Positions 44,351-53,025 of a stretch of 64,000 nt of DNA are shown one piece after another (the first letter of the stretch is position 1; each line of letters begins with the position of its first letter). Below the pieces are notes generated by a model. The model saw only the letters and a program-made list of their open reading frames with translations, did not search any database and was not told where the DNA came from. A program made the position numbers and the translations under genes. The stretch covers positions 1 to 64,000 of the forward strand of contig CAVYZS010000006.1 in the NCBI GenBank assembly GCA_963773085.1. Direction: 5' to 3'. Source of the stretch: JAENVT01 sp963773085. GTDB lineage: Bacteria > Actinomycetota > Acidimicrobiia > Acidimicrobiales > Ilumatobacteraceae.

Positions 44351-45765
44351 CAGTTGGCTTCGCTCGGGTTGGTTGCCCGGTGGCTTTCCCAGGCGGTGTA
44401 GCCGCCGATGAGATCGGAGACGTCGGCGAAGCCGTGGGATCGCATGAGGCTGGAGGCGATGGAGGATCGGTAACCGCCGGCGCAGAACACCACCGTCGGT
44501 GCGGTCTGGTCGAGTTGGTCGAGGGTGGTGAGCAGCGCGGGGAGGCTGATGGTGCGGGCGCCAGCGATGGTGCCAAGGGCGACCTCGCCCGGGTTGCGGA
44601 CGTCGATGAGCACGAGATCGGGGATTGTCTCGATCCGCACGTCGAGCGCTGCGGCGGACAGACGAGACAGCGGTTCGACAACTGCCGGATTGGCCTCGAA
44701 CGTGTCGACTGGGTGTTCGAGCGCGCCGAGCACACGGTCGAACCCGATGCGCGCAAGGCGAACTTTCGCTTCCGATTCGTGGCCAGGGGGTGTCACCAGC
44801 ACGATGGGCGTTGATGGTGCCATGACTTCGCCGGCATACTCGGCGAATCGACCGGCCAACCCGACATTGACTGAACCGCGCAAGTGTCCGGCGGCGAAGG
44901 TCATGTCCTCTCGGGCGTCGAGTACGACAGCGCCGGCGTGCTGATGAGCGAGTACCTGACTCATGGTGAGGCTTGGCACGGTGGTGTCGTCGGTGAGGAG
45001 TTCTCGGAGTTCTCGGTTGCGGTTGGCAGCGAACGAGAAGTAGAGCGGGGCGACGGACTGGCCTTGGGTGACGGCTTCGACGAAGTCGTCTTCGCTCATC
45101 GGTGCGAGTGCGTAGTTGGTGCGGCGCTGTTCGCCGATCGTGGAGACGGTCTCGGTCGACAGGCTCTTTCCACAGGCTGAGCCGGCACCATGGGCGGGGA
45201 AGACCTTGGTGGCGTCGGGCAGCGTGAGCAGTCGCTCGTGGAGAGAGTGGTAGAGCTGGCGTGCGAGTTCCTCGGCGGTGACGCCCACCGAAGCAAGCAG
45301 ATCCGGGCGGCCGACGTCGCCGATGAACATCGTGTCGCCAGTCAGCACCCCATACGGCGCACCATCGTTACCATTCGGGTAGACGACGATGCTGATCGAC
45401 TCCGGTGTATGCCCGGGCGTTTCGCGAATCTCGAGCTCGACGCCCCGAGCGTCGGGGCCGCCGAGCTGGATCCGATCGCCGTCGCCGAACGTTTCGATGG
45501 GAAACTCGGCGCGGCCCGCTGCGGCCTTGCCGTAGCAGATTGGGGCACCGGTGTGGGCGGCGAGTTCGAGGTGCCCGGAGAGGAAGTCGGCGTGGAAATG
45601 GGTCTCCAGGACTTTCACGATCGTCAGTCCGTTGGCCTCTGTGTCGGCGAGGTACTCGGCGACGTCGCGCTGCGGATCGACGACCACAGCCCGACCGGTC
45701 GTGGTGTCACCGATCACGTAGCTCGCGTGGGACAGGCAGCCGAGGTAGTACTGGCGGAAGAACAT
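44350..45765 (-). CDS. CstB-like persulfide dioxygenase-rhodanese fusion
   Basis: This intact 471-residue protein has three parts. An ETHE1-type metallo-beta-lactamase domain (1-240) holds the metal motif ETHFHADFLSGHLELA and RETPGHTPESIS. A degenerate rhodanese (about 260-350, DAREDMTFAAGHLRGS) has no catalytic Cys. A C-terminal rhodanese (about 370-465) has VVFCAGGYRSSIASSLM with the active Cys. This is the layout of CstB, which oxidises CoA- or bacillithiol-type persulfides to thiosulfate. A CstR-type operator lies 40 bp upstream. Confidence 0.95.
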   Translation of the reverse strand: MFFRQYYLGCLSHASYVIGDTTTGRAVVVDPQRDVAEYLADTEANGLTIVKVLETHFHADFLSGHLELAAHTGAPICYGKAAAGRAEFPIETFGDGDRIQLGGPDARGVELEIRETPGHTPESISIVVYPNGNDGAPYGVLTGDTMFIGDVGRPDLLASVGVTAEELARQLYHSLHERLLTLPDATKVFPAHGAGSACGKSLSTETVSTIGEQRRTNYALAPMSEDDFVEAVTQGQSVAPLYFSFAANRNRELRELLTDDTTVPSLTMSQVLAHQHAGAVVLDAREDMTFAAGHLRGSVNVGLAGRFAEYAGEVMAPSTPIVLVTPPGHESEAKVRLARIGFDRVLGALEHPVDTFEANPAVVEPLSRLSAAALDVRIETIPDLVLIDVRNPGEVALGTIAGARTISLPALLTTLDQLDQTAPTVVFCAGGYRSSIASSLMRSHGFADVSDLIGGYTAWESHRATNPSEAN

Positions 45766-45805
45766 GCGGATGGTGCTCCTTTAAAGGTGACTCGTCGAGC
45801 TCAAC

Positions 45806-45823
45806 TATACCCCCCAGGGTATA
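45806..45823. promoter_or_regulatory. CstR/CsoR-type operator before persulfide operon
   Basis: TATACCC-CCCA-GGGTATA, perfect 7-bp arms, 40 bp before the ATG of the MBL-rhodanese gene. Confidence 0.8.
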
Positions 45824-45853
45824 ATTCCCTCCGTTGAAATCGTTCGGACGAAG

Positions 45854-45869
45854 ATACCCTGCAGGGTAT
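45854..45869. promoter_or_regulatory. CstR/CsoR-type operator at divergent small gene
   Basis: ATACCC-TGCA-GGGTAT, overlapping the start codon region of the 53-residue Cys-rich gene. Together with the site 48 bp to the left it gives each divergent gene its own operator. Confidence 0.75.
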
Positions 45870-46029
45870 GTGTATGGAGACCTTCTGTTCGACCTGTCAA
45901 CGACCGAGCTGGGCTGGATGCGGCGCTCACATCGACCAAGTACTCGCCCATGTGCCCACCGCAGAGCGCTGCCGTTGCACCGACGACGATCTGATGAGTA
46001 CACACCTGACACCTGGATCAAGTCGGTGA
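45868..46029 (+). CDS. Small Cys-rich protein, 53 residues
   Basis: The frame reads MCMETFCSTCQRPSWAGCGA, then HIDQVLAHVPTAERCRCTDD, with seven Cys: CxxC near the start (CSTC), a WAGCG motif and a CRC end. This is the pattern of a zinc-knuckle protein. Alternative start ATG 45874 (METFCSTC). It begins inside a CstR-type operator and ends 23 bp before the methyltransferase. Similar tiny 'CxxC...WAGCG' proteins are, as far as I recall, widespread beside actinobacterial sulfur and redox genes; function unknown. Confidence 0.7.
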   Translation: MCMETFCSTCQRPSWAGCGAHIDQVLAHVPTAERCRCTDDDLMSTHLTPGSSR

Positions 46030-46052
46030 CCGACGGGCCGACGCCCCGCTCG

Positions 46053-46643
46053 ATGTGGGAACAGCGCTTCAGCGCCGACACCTACGTATACGGGACCGAG
46101 CCGAATGAATTTCTGCGCAACAATGTCGCGACACTCCCGGCCGGAAATGTCCTGTGCCTTGCCGAGGGCGAAGGCCGCAACGCCGTGTTCCTCGCCGGGG
46201 CAGGCTTTGACGTTCACAGCGTCGACCTCACCGAGGCGGGAGTTGCCAAGACCCTCCGACTGGCTGCGACGCGGGGCGTTGAGGTTCACGCAGTCGTGGG
46301 CGATCTCGCAATGTTCGACATCGGCACGGAACACTGGGATCTGATCGTCTCGATCTTCGCCCACATGCCACCACACGTCCGTCGGGATCTGCACAGCAGG
46401 GTCGTGGCCGCTCTCAAGCCCGGCGGGATGGTCCTGCTCGAGGCATACACGCCGAGGCAGATCGGCCGTGGCACGGGAGGTCCGTCTGTGCCGGAGATGA
46501 CGATGACGCTCAACTCGCTGCGGGATGAACTCGCCGGGTTGGAATTCATTCATGCAGCGGAACTCGACCGCAACATCGTCGAGGGAGCCGGGCATTCCGG
46601 CATCGGAGCTGTGGTCCAAGTCATCGCCCGCAAACCGGCCTGA
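46053..46643 (+). CDS. Class I SAM-dependent methyltransferase (TehB/thiol-methyltransferase-like)
   Basis: This protein has 196 residues. MWEQRFSADTYVYGTEPNEF is the N-terminal signature of small methyltransferases of the TehB/thiopurine type. Motif I is VLCLAEGEGRNAVFLAGAGF, followed by VHSVDLTEAG and WDLIVSIFAHMP. ATG 46053 was chosen because the family starts at MWEQRF; the frame upstream is taken by the Cys-rich gene. Being divergent from the persulfide operon and next to its operators, it might methylate sulfide or low-molecular thiols. That substrate is a guess from context. Confidence 0.75.
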   Translation: MWEQRFSADTYVYGTEPNEFLRNNVATLPAGNVLCLAEGEGRNAVFLAGAGFDVHSVDLTEAGVAKTLRLAATRGVEVHAVVGDLAMFDIGTEHWDLIVSIFAHMPPHVRRDLHSRVVAALKPGGMVLLEAYTPRQIGRGTGGPSVPEMTMTLNSLRDELAGLEFIHAAELDRNIVEGAGHSGIGAVVQVIARKPA

Positions 46644-46818
46644 TCGGGGTTCGGTCTCGGCCAAAGCGATGAGTGCGGCCGAGCTGCCGCGATGCTGACC
46701 TTCATGACCAGGTCTGCAGGCTCAATCGTCGCCCTGGCACATCCGTTGCACGGTCAGCTCGTCGCCGGAACGTGGTGCGGCTGCGCTGCGGGCCGGCGCC
46801 CGGCACATGCGGCCTCGA

Positions 46819-47722
46819 TCAGCGAGAAGTCTGCGCGCGCTGCTTCGCGGGCTTGTGCTGCTTGGCGAGCGTCAGCATTGCGGCGGCTGCAGGTGAAAGC
46901 GTGCCGGTCCGATGGACGACGCCGATTCGGCGGGTGACGATTGGTCGAAATGGACGCACGGCGGCGCCTCGCAGGTTTGCATCCTCTGCCATCGGCGCTG
47001 GGAGAAGGGCGACGCCGGCGCCGGCGAGGACGAGCGGAAGGATCGCTTCGCGATGGTGGATCTGGACGACGATGTTCGGGTCGAGGTGGCTGCGTGAGAT
47101 GACACGCTCGAGGAGGCGCCGAGTAGATGTGCCGGGCGGGGTTGCTATGAGTGGCATCGCGGCAAGTTGCTCGGGGGTGATCGGGCCTTCGAGCAGCGCC
47201 GTCCCGGGTGGGCAGACGGCGAAGACTTCCTGTCGGAAAAGGTCGACACGATACGAGTCCGGTGCCGCCAGTGGTGATGTCGGTAAATCCGAGTTCGGCC
47301 TTTCCGGATGAAACCTCGCGCTCGACACTCGATGCATCCTCGGGCTCACCGACCCGAATGGTGATCCCAGGGAATCGTGTGCGGAATTGGCCGACGAGCT
47401 GAGCGAGGGGGTCGACGGCAAGAGTTGGAAGGGCAACGAGGTCGAGTTCCCCGATCTGCAAGTGGGCAACTGAGCGCGAGACGGTCGTCAGATCCGCGAC
47501 GTCGCGGATCACCCGTCGGGCGGCTTGGACAACCTGCTCGCCTGCCGATGTCAGCCGGACCGTTCGTCCAAGGCGATTGAACAGTTCGATGCCGAGTTCG
47601 GATTCTAGGTTTCGGACGCCATGGGAGAGTGAGGGCTGAGAAACGTGCGTGGCCGTGGCTGCCTTGGTGAAGCTGCCATGATCGGCGACCGCGACGATGT
47701 ATTCCAATTGGCGGAACTCCAT
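46819..47722 (-). CDS. LysR-family transcriptional regulator, one frameshift
   Basis: The LysR winged helix is present at the N-terminus: MEFRQLEYIVAVADHGSFTK and HVSQPSLSHGVRNLESELGI. The effector domain follows: ELDLVALPTLAVDPLAQLV. Near 47265 a one-base change separates ELGFTDITTG from APDSYRVDLFRQEVFAVCP and LVLAGAGVALLPAPMAEDAN. The length fits the family once joined (about 300). Target genes are not evident; it neighbours lgt on the same strand. The effector is unknown. Confidence 0.85.
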
Positions 47723-47779
47723 AGACAGAGGCTATGTGTTGCGTCAGCGGTGACCGTTGCCGGACCTGGCGCCGGCTTC

Positions 47780-48640
47780 TCAGTCGAGTCTGTCCGCTTT
47801 GCTTCCTGCGGCGAGCGCAGGAGCGTCGCAGGAATCCAGATTGGGTGTCGCCGGATCGACGCGTCCGGTGATGATGAAACCCATGGCGACGGCGAACGCA
47901 AGAATGCTCGTCCATTCGTTGACGCGTAGCCCGGCGATCGTGTGGGCGTAGTCGATGCGCATTCGCTCGACGAGGAATCGGCCCATTGCGTATCCGGCGA
48001 TGTACACGGCGAAGAGGCGGCCAGGGCGGAGGCAACGACGACGTTCGACCAACAGAACGACGGCGACGACTGCGAGGTTCCACAGCGACTCGTAGAGGAA
48101 CGTGGGCTGGAACGTCGTGAACGTCTCGAAGCCTGTCGGACGGTTTGCGATGTCGATTCGGACTGCCCATGGCAGCCTCGATGGACGCCCGAACAGTTCC
48201 TGGTTGAACCAGTTTCCCCATCGACCGATCGCCTGGGCGAGTGGCAGGGCAGGCGCGACTACGTCGAGGAGTAGGCCGAGCGGGAGGCCCCGATGTCGGG
48301 CGACGAGGAGTCCGGTTCCGACCCCGGCAGCGATGCCGCCGGGGATGCCGAGCCCGCCGTCCCAGATCGCGAAGGCCTTGAGAACGTCGTGGGTGTAGAT
48401 CTCGTAGTCGGTGATGACGTGGTAGAGGCGTGCACCGATGACGCCGGCTGGCACCGCCCAGACGGCGAGGCTGCTGACGACGCCGGATGTCCCGGTGCGT
48501 GCCTCCCATCGTCGGTCTGACCACTTGGCAGCGACAATCACACCGACCGCGATCATCAGCCCGTACGCCCGGAATTGCAGCGGTCCGATGTGGAGGCCCT
48601 TCCACGGCGGGCTGGGGATCGAGGCGAGCAGGCTGATCAT
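47780..48640 (-). CDS. lgt: Prolipoprotein diacylglyceryl transferase
   Basis: An integral membrane enzyme that adds diacylglycerol from phosphatidylglycerol to the lipobox Cys of prolipoproteins. Seven helices; ISLLASIPSPPWKGLHIGPL, FRAYGLMIAVGVIVAAKWSD (H/Y-x-x-G region) and the signature AIGRWGNWFNQELFG with catalytic Arg/Asn/Glu. 286 residues, normal length, intact frame. It may not be the only lgt of the genome, since it lies in accessory DNA. Confidence 0.9.
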   Translation of the reverse strand: MISLLASIPSPPWKGLHIGPLQFRAYGLMIAVGVIVAAKWSDRRWEARTGTSGVVSSLAVWAVPAGVIGARLYHVITDYEIYTHDVLKAFAIWDGGLGIPGGIAAGVGTGLLVARHRGLPLGLLLDVVAPALPLAQAIGRWGNWFNQELFGRPSRLPWAVRIDIANRPTGFETFTTFQPTFLYESLWNLAVVAVVLLVERRRCLRPGRLFAVYIAGYAMGRFLVERMRIDYAHTIAGLRVNEWTSILAFAVAMGFIITGRVDPATPNLDSCDAPALAAGSKADRLD

Positions 48641-48689
48641 CGTGGTACCAGTCTGGCGGTTGAGGTGCGCTTTGGGGACATGATCTGGC

Positions 48690-49433
48690 TCATCGGGCGA
48701 TCAGGAACACGATGCCGAGCAGGCCGATAACGGCGCCGTAGATGCGCTCGAGCCGGGCGGGTTCGGTGCGGAGTGCGACCCTCGCGCCGAGAAATGACAG
48801 CGGTACGGACGTCACGGCGAACACTGCAACGAGGGCCCAGTCGATGTGGCCGAGCGCCGCGTGGACGATGGTGCCGGGCACCGCCAGCGCGGTCGCCACC
48901 GCCAGCGACGAAGCGAACGCGGCCTTCACCGGTAGTCGCAGGATGGCGATGTACAGCGGGGCAAGAAGGAACCCGCCACTGTTGGCGAGCAAGCCGGAGA
49001 CTAGGCCGACAGTGGTCGCTACTACGGCAAGGAGCCAAGCACTTTCACGGGGTGGATCAACCGGATCTGTATCGGCCTTGTCACGAGCCAACAGGAACCG
49101 GAGGCCCAGTACAACCAGGACGCAGTCGGTGACCGTGACGAGCGCCGCACCGCCGATCCAGCGAGTCGCAAGAGCGCCAACGACAGTTGCGGGTATCCCG
49201 AAACTCAGGCTCCATCGCACGACGCGCCAGTCGATCAATCGGGCCTTCCAATAGACCGAGCTTGCTGCGAGCGTCGATGGAATCGTCGCCGGGAGTGGAG
49301 CCGCGACAGCGACGATTGGCGGGACACCCACCGCTGCGAGCAGTGGTGTTGCGATCGCCGATCCGCCCTTGCCGAACATGCCGCCGAGGAATCCGATGAC
49401 CAGTCCGATGACAGCAGCTGCGAGCAAGGTCAC
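48690..49433 (-). CDS. TauE/SafE-family permease, second copy
   Basis: This is 247 residues from GTG 49433, with eight helices and the repeated glycine motif: AVIGLVIGFLGGMFGKGGSA, then GLVSGLLANSGGFLLAPLYI. Only distantly similar to the permease at 43.2 kb. The start chosen puts helix 1 at the N-terminus; a longer reading to 49487 adds charged residues without support. Probably a sulfite or other organic-anion exporter. It is downstream of the peroxiredoxin on the same strand. Confidence 0.85.
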   Translation of the reverse strand: MTLLAAAVIGLVIGFLGGMFGKGGSAIATPLLAAVGVPPIVAVAAPLPATIPSTLAASSVYWKARLIDWRVVRWSLSFGIPATVVGALATRWIGGAALVTVTDCVLVVLGLRFLLARDKADTDPVDPPRESAWLLAVVATTVGLVSGLLANSGGFLLAPLYIAILRLPVKAAFASSLAVATALAVPGTIVHAALGHIDWALVAVFAVTSVPLSFLGARVALRTEPARLERIYGAVIGLLGIVFLIAR

Positions 49434-49607
49434 AGCGGGCTCTTGACGTGCACACTCAACTCTCTGCCGAGACCCGCTAGTGACCAACCCACGCGTGTCT
49501 CTCGCAGCGATAGCCAGGATCTATGAACAAAATGTCGCGTCGACGACTATCCGGAGCTAGGAACTCCCGACGTTTGTGAGTTCTCCGTTGGCGAGAGAGT
49601 GAATGTC

Positions 49608-50246
49608 TTACACGGGCTCGCGAAAGCGGAACCAGTCAGACAGCTGAGTCACGTGTTGTTCGGCGATCTCACTGTCGGTCAGCTGGGTCGATGGCGGAAC
49701 GAGCACCTTGTCGCCGATGATCTCGTTGTGAGGCCAGTTCGCTGGGGCCATCAGGTGGGTGGCGTCGAACAACTGGAGGCCTTTGACGATCCGAACGACT
49801 TCATCTATGTTGCGGCCAAGCTCCTTTGGGTACTCGAGGATCGTGCGCACGACTGCGCGATCGTCGACGACGATCACCGACCGAGCAGTCACCGAGCCGG
49901 CCTGATCTGGGCGGAGCATCCCGAGTTGCAGCGAGACCAACCGACTCTTGTCGTCGATGATCGGGAACTCGACTCCGACCTGCAGGTTGTCCTGAATCCA
50001 CGTGACCCAAGCACGATGGTCGTCGATGTCGTCGACACTCAGCCCGATCAGCTTGGTATTGAGTGCAGCGAACGATTCAGCCCGCTTTTGGAAGCCGACG
50101 AACTCTGTCGTGCACACCGGAGTGAAGTCGCCAGGGTGGCTGAAGAAAACGAACCAATGTCCCGCGAACTGATCGGGCAACGTCATGTCACCTTTCGAGG
50201 TGCTGACGTCGATCGTCGGAAACCTGTCTTCGATGAGCAACTTCAT
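49608..50246 (-). CDS. 1-Cys peroxiredoxin (Prx6 type)
   Basis: This is a 212-residue, intact protein. The peroxidatic motif is FSHPGDFTPVCTTEFVGFQK; LIGLSVDDIDDHRAWVTWI, PIIDDKSRLVSLQLGMLRPD and the Prx6-type long C-terminus (LVPPSTQLTDSEIAEQHVTQ) follow. No resolving Cys is present, so reduction by a small thiol or redoxin is expected. It detoxifies H2O2 and organic hydroperoxides in the cytoplasm. Confidence 0.95.
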   Translation of the reverse strand: MKLLIEDRFPTIDVSTSKGDMTLPDQFAGHWFVFFSHPGDFTPVCTTEFVGFQKRAESFAALNTKLIGLSVDDIDDHRAWVTWIQDNLQVGVEFPIIDDKSRLVSLQLGMLRPDQAGSVTARSVIVVDDRAVVRTILEYPKELGRNIDEVVRIVKGLQLFDATHLMAPANWPHNEIIGDKVLVPPSTQLTDSEIAEQHVTQLSDWFRFREPV

Positions 50247-50640
50247 GATGGAGCCTCCTCAGGCTGTCTGGCGTCTGGCAGCAGACGCTTATCGGGCGAA
50301 GCAACACCCGCCGAAGGTGCCGGACGCCCGCCGAATGTTGCGGCCGTGCCGACAGTTCTGTCGGCCACTCCCTTCAAGGTGCTGTTCCGCTCACCTCCAC
50401 GATGGCCAGTTGCGAGTTAGACACACAGGGGCGAAGGTCACTTATTCGGCAATCTCGATGTGCTCTGCCGCCCGCGGGGTGTCCTGCCAGTCGAGATGCG
50501 GGAGCCTGTCCGAGGTCAGCCCCAGGTCGTTTCGGCGTCTGGATACGACACGGAAGCTTCACAGAGATCCTCCTCGGGCCTTCATCGTGGTGGCGTTTAG
50601 TGAGGGTCCAAGAGAGATCGAGAAGAAGGAGATGAGGACA
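50247..50640. other. Intergenic, no supported gene
   Basis: Between the peroxiredoxin start and the secreted-protein gene; divergent promoters are expected here. ORFs present are shadows. AAGGAG near 50626-50631 serves the plus-strand gene. Confidence 0.5.
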
Positions 50641-50967
50641 ATGAGGAAGTTTCACAAGGCCCTTCTGGCAGGTGGAGTGTCGCTGGCAGTCCTGCTGCCC
50701 GTAGGCGCAGCGTTCGCCGACAGCGGCGGCCCGGGACGCGGCGGCAACGGCGGCAATGGCGTCGCACCGACATGCACTGGTGACCCAGCGATGGACCAGG
50801 TCCAGGCGCGCGACGGTACCGGCTGGCGGCACACGCTCGCCGACGGCACGATCGTCGAGATGCCCGATGCACTCCACGGGCACCAGACCGGTCCGATGGA
50901 CGGCAGCGGCCCGGTGGCCGATCGCCCGATGGACGGTAGTGGTAACCAGCAGCGTTCGGGTGGCTAG
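50641..50967 (+). CDS. Small secreted protein linked to a two-component system
   Basis: A 108-residue exported protein: MRKFHKALLAGGVSLAVLLP, cleavage near AAFA, then a Gly/Asn/Asp-rich region (GGPGRGGNGGNGVAP) and short repeats (MDGSGPVADRPMDGSG). ATG 50641 is 9 bp after AAGGAG; the ATG at 50632 directly abuts that site. No fold recognised. It lies just upstream of the response regulator with a hairpin between, so it may be a regulated product or envelope partner of that system. Confidence 0.65.
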   Translation: MRKFHKALLAGGVSLAVLLPVGAAFADSGGPGRGGNGGNGVAPTCTGDPAMDQVQARDGTGWRHTLADGTIVEMPDALHGHQTGPMDGSGPVADRPMDGSGNQQRSGG

Positions 50968-50982
50968 TACCGAGCGCTCGAT

Positions 50983-51012
50983 ACGAGTCCCGGCCTTGTG
51001 GCCGGGACTCGT
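50983..51012 (+). terminator. Strong intergenic hairpin
   Basis: ACGAGTCCCGGCC-TTGT-GGCCGGGACTCGT: a perfect 13-bp stem with a 4-nt loop between the secreted-protein gene and the response regulator (ATG 51029). No T-run follows, as is common in high-GC actinobacteria. It could stop or stabilise transcripts. Confidence 0.6.
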
Positions 51013-51028
51013 GCGCGAGAGTGGAGCC

Positions 51029-51720
51029 ATGGCACGCGCACCGGTCGTCTTGGTAGTCGACGATGAAGCGTCCATTCGCGAGGTGGTCCGCCGCTATCTC
51101 CAGGCCGATGGCGTCGAGGTGTTCGAGGCCGAGGATGGACCGACGGCGCTCGAGATGTTCGAGGCACACCAACCGGACGTCGTGGTCCTCGACGTGATGC
51201 TGCCGGGGTTGGACGGTATCGAGGTGCTCCGTCGGCTTCGCACCCGCTCCGACGTGTACGTCGTGATGCTGACCGCGCGCACAGAGGAGACGGACCGACT
51301 GATCGGATTGTCGGTCGGTGCCGACGACTACGTTTCCAAACCGTTCAGCCCGCGGGAACTCGTTGCGCGCGTGAAAGCATTGCTCCGGCGGCCGCATATG
51401 GCCGAGGCCTCCGACGTTGTCCAGCAATTTGGCGATCTCACCGTGGACCCGGATCGCCGCGAGGTGCGCGTTGCCGGAGCCGAGGTGGAGTTGAGCGCGT
51501 TGGAGTTCGACATCCTCGCTGCTCTCGCGAGTTCGCCGGGTCGGTGTTCAGCCGTCGCCAACTTCTCGAGCGGGTCTGGGGCTATGACTTCTACGGCGAC
51601 GAACGTGTGGTCGACGTCCACATTCGCAACTTGCGCCGCGCTCTCGGAGACGATGCCGATGCCCCTCGGTGGATCGGCACCGTGCGTGGTGTCGGCTACA
51701 AGTTCGTGGCGCCGTCGTGA
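51029..51720 (+). CDS. OmpR/PhoB-family response regulator, one frameshift
   Basis: The receiver domain spans 1-120: VVLVVDDEASIREVVRRYLQ, phospho-Asp in VVVLDVMLPGLDG, VVMLTARTEE, DYVSKPFSPREL with the conserved Lys. The winged-helix effector domain is interrupted at about 51541. After LAALASSPG one indel is required to reach RRQLLERVWGYDFYGDERVV, DVHIRNLRRAL and TVRGVGYKFV. The stop overlaps the histidine-kinase ATG (TGATG). A standard partner pair; the stimulus is unknown. Confidence 0.9.
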
Positions 51721-52847
51721 TGAAGCGTTCGTCGTTGCGGGCCCGGCTGTTCGCGTCGTACGCCGCCGTCGCGGTCGTCGGAGCGGCGACGCTGCTCGTT
51801 GCCGTCCGCGTGCTCGTCCCGCGATTGTTCGACGACCGCATGGGATCCGGCCGCCGCACCGGGGCCGGTGGCGCCCAGGCGGCTGCCAGTCAGCACGACG
51901 CGGTCGTGTCGGCGCTCAACGTTGCGCTTGTGCTCGCATTTGTCGCCAGTCTGGCGACAGCTGCCATCGTCGCCGTGGTGATGGCCCGTCGGGTGCTGCG
52001 CCCTCTCGACGACCTCCGCGCCGCGACCGGCCGACTGGCGGCCGGACGGTACGACGAGCCGGTCGCATTACCGAACGAGCCCGAACTCGCGGCGCTTGCC
52101 GCCGACGTCAACCTGCTCGCCACCGCACTCGCCGACACCGAGCAGCGTCGAGCGGCGCTGATCGGCGACATCGCCCACGAGATGAGAACCCCGCTCACCA
52201 CAATCACGGGCTACGTGGAGGGCTTCGACGACGGCCTGTTCACCAAGGACGAGATGGTCGCAACAATCTCTGACGAGATCGCCCGCTTGCGTCGTCTCGC
52301 CGGAGACCTCGCCGCGGTCTCCCGAGCCGAGGAGGGCCAGCTGCTCCTCGACCTGCAGCCAGAAGACCTCTCCGACATCGTCGAGACGGTGGCGAACCGG
52401 CTCCGCCCACAATTCGACGTCAAGTCAGTCACGCTGTCCGTCGAAACGCCCGGCCCCATCGACGTCGAGGCCGACCGCCAACGCCTCACACAAGCGATGA
52501 GCAACCTTCTCGGAAACGCTCTCGCCTACACCCCGGCCGCGGGCACGGTTCAGGTTTCGATCGACGTCGAGTCAGACCTCGCACGAGTCGCGATCACCGA
52601 TACTGGTCGAGGGCTCACGGCCGACGACATCGACCGGGTGTTCGAGCGGTTCTATCGAGCCGAACCACGAGCTCACTCAGCCGGCACCGGCATCGGGCTC
52701 ACCATCGCCCGAGCGGTCGCCCACGCTCACCGCGGTGACCTCACCGCTTTCTCACCCGGAGTCGGGCTCGGCGCCACGTTCATCCTCTCCCTACCGCTCC
52801 GGCGCCTTCCGCCTCGCGCCGCGGAGAACGAGCCGTCAAGCGAATGA
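51720..52847 (+). CDS. Sensor histidine kinase
   Basis: Intact, 375 residues. Two transmembrane helices (about 10-30 and 70-95) flank a short periplasmic loop. A HAMP domain follows (RRVLRPLDDLRAATGRLAAG), then the H-box LIGDIAHEMRTPLTTITGYV with the phosphorylated His near 156. The N-box is LTQAMSNLLGNALAYTPAAG, with G-boxes ITDTGRGL and GTGIGLTIARAVAHAH. It phosphorylates the regulator encoded just before it. The small sensor loop suggests detection of a membrane or small-molecule signal. Confidence 0.95.
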   Translation: MKRSSLRARLFASYAAVAVVGAATLLVAVRVLVPRLFDDRMGSGRRTGAGGAQAAASQHDAVVSALNVALVLAFVASLATAAIVAVVMARRVLRPLDDLRAATGRLAAGRYDEPVALPNEPELAALAADVNLLATALADTEQRRAALIGDIAHEMRTPLTTITGYVEGFDDGLFTKDEMVATISDEIARLRRLAGDLAAVSRAEEGQLLLDLQPEDLSDIVETVANRLRPQFDVKSVTLSVETPGPIDVEADRQRLTQAMSNLLGNALAYTPAAGTVQVSIDVESDLARVAITDTGRGLTADDIDRVFERFYRAEPRAHSAGTGIGLTIARAVAHAHRGDLTAFSPGVGLGATFILSLPLRRLPPRAAENEPSSE

Positions 52848-53025
52848 GGAATGCGGCGGGTGTGAGCCGTTAGGGACTATCGACCCTGTCACTCCGAAGT
52901 AGGACGGTGGAGTGTCGATGTGAGCTGTGCTGGTCCTTGGAGGTGGTGTGTGATGAACCGATTGTGTTCATGTCGACGACTCGACGTTGCCCGCCTCTCG
53001 CCGGTGGTAGCCCCTAATCGGAGGG

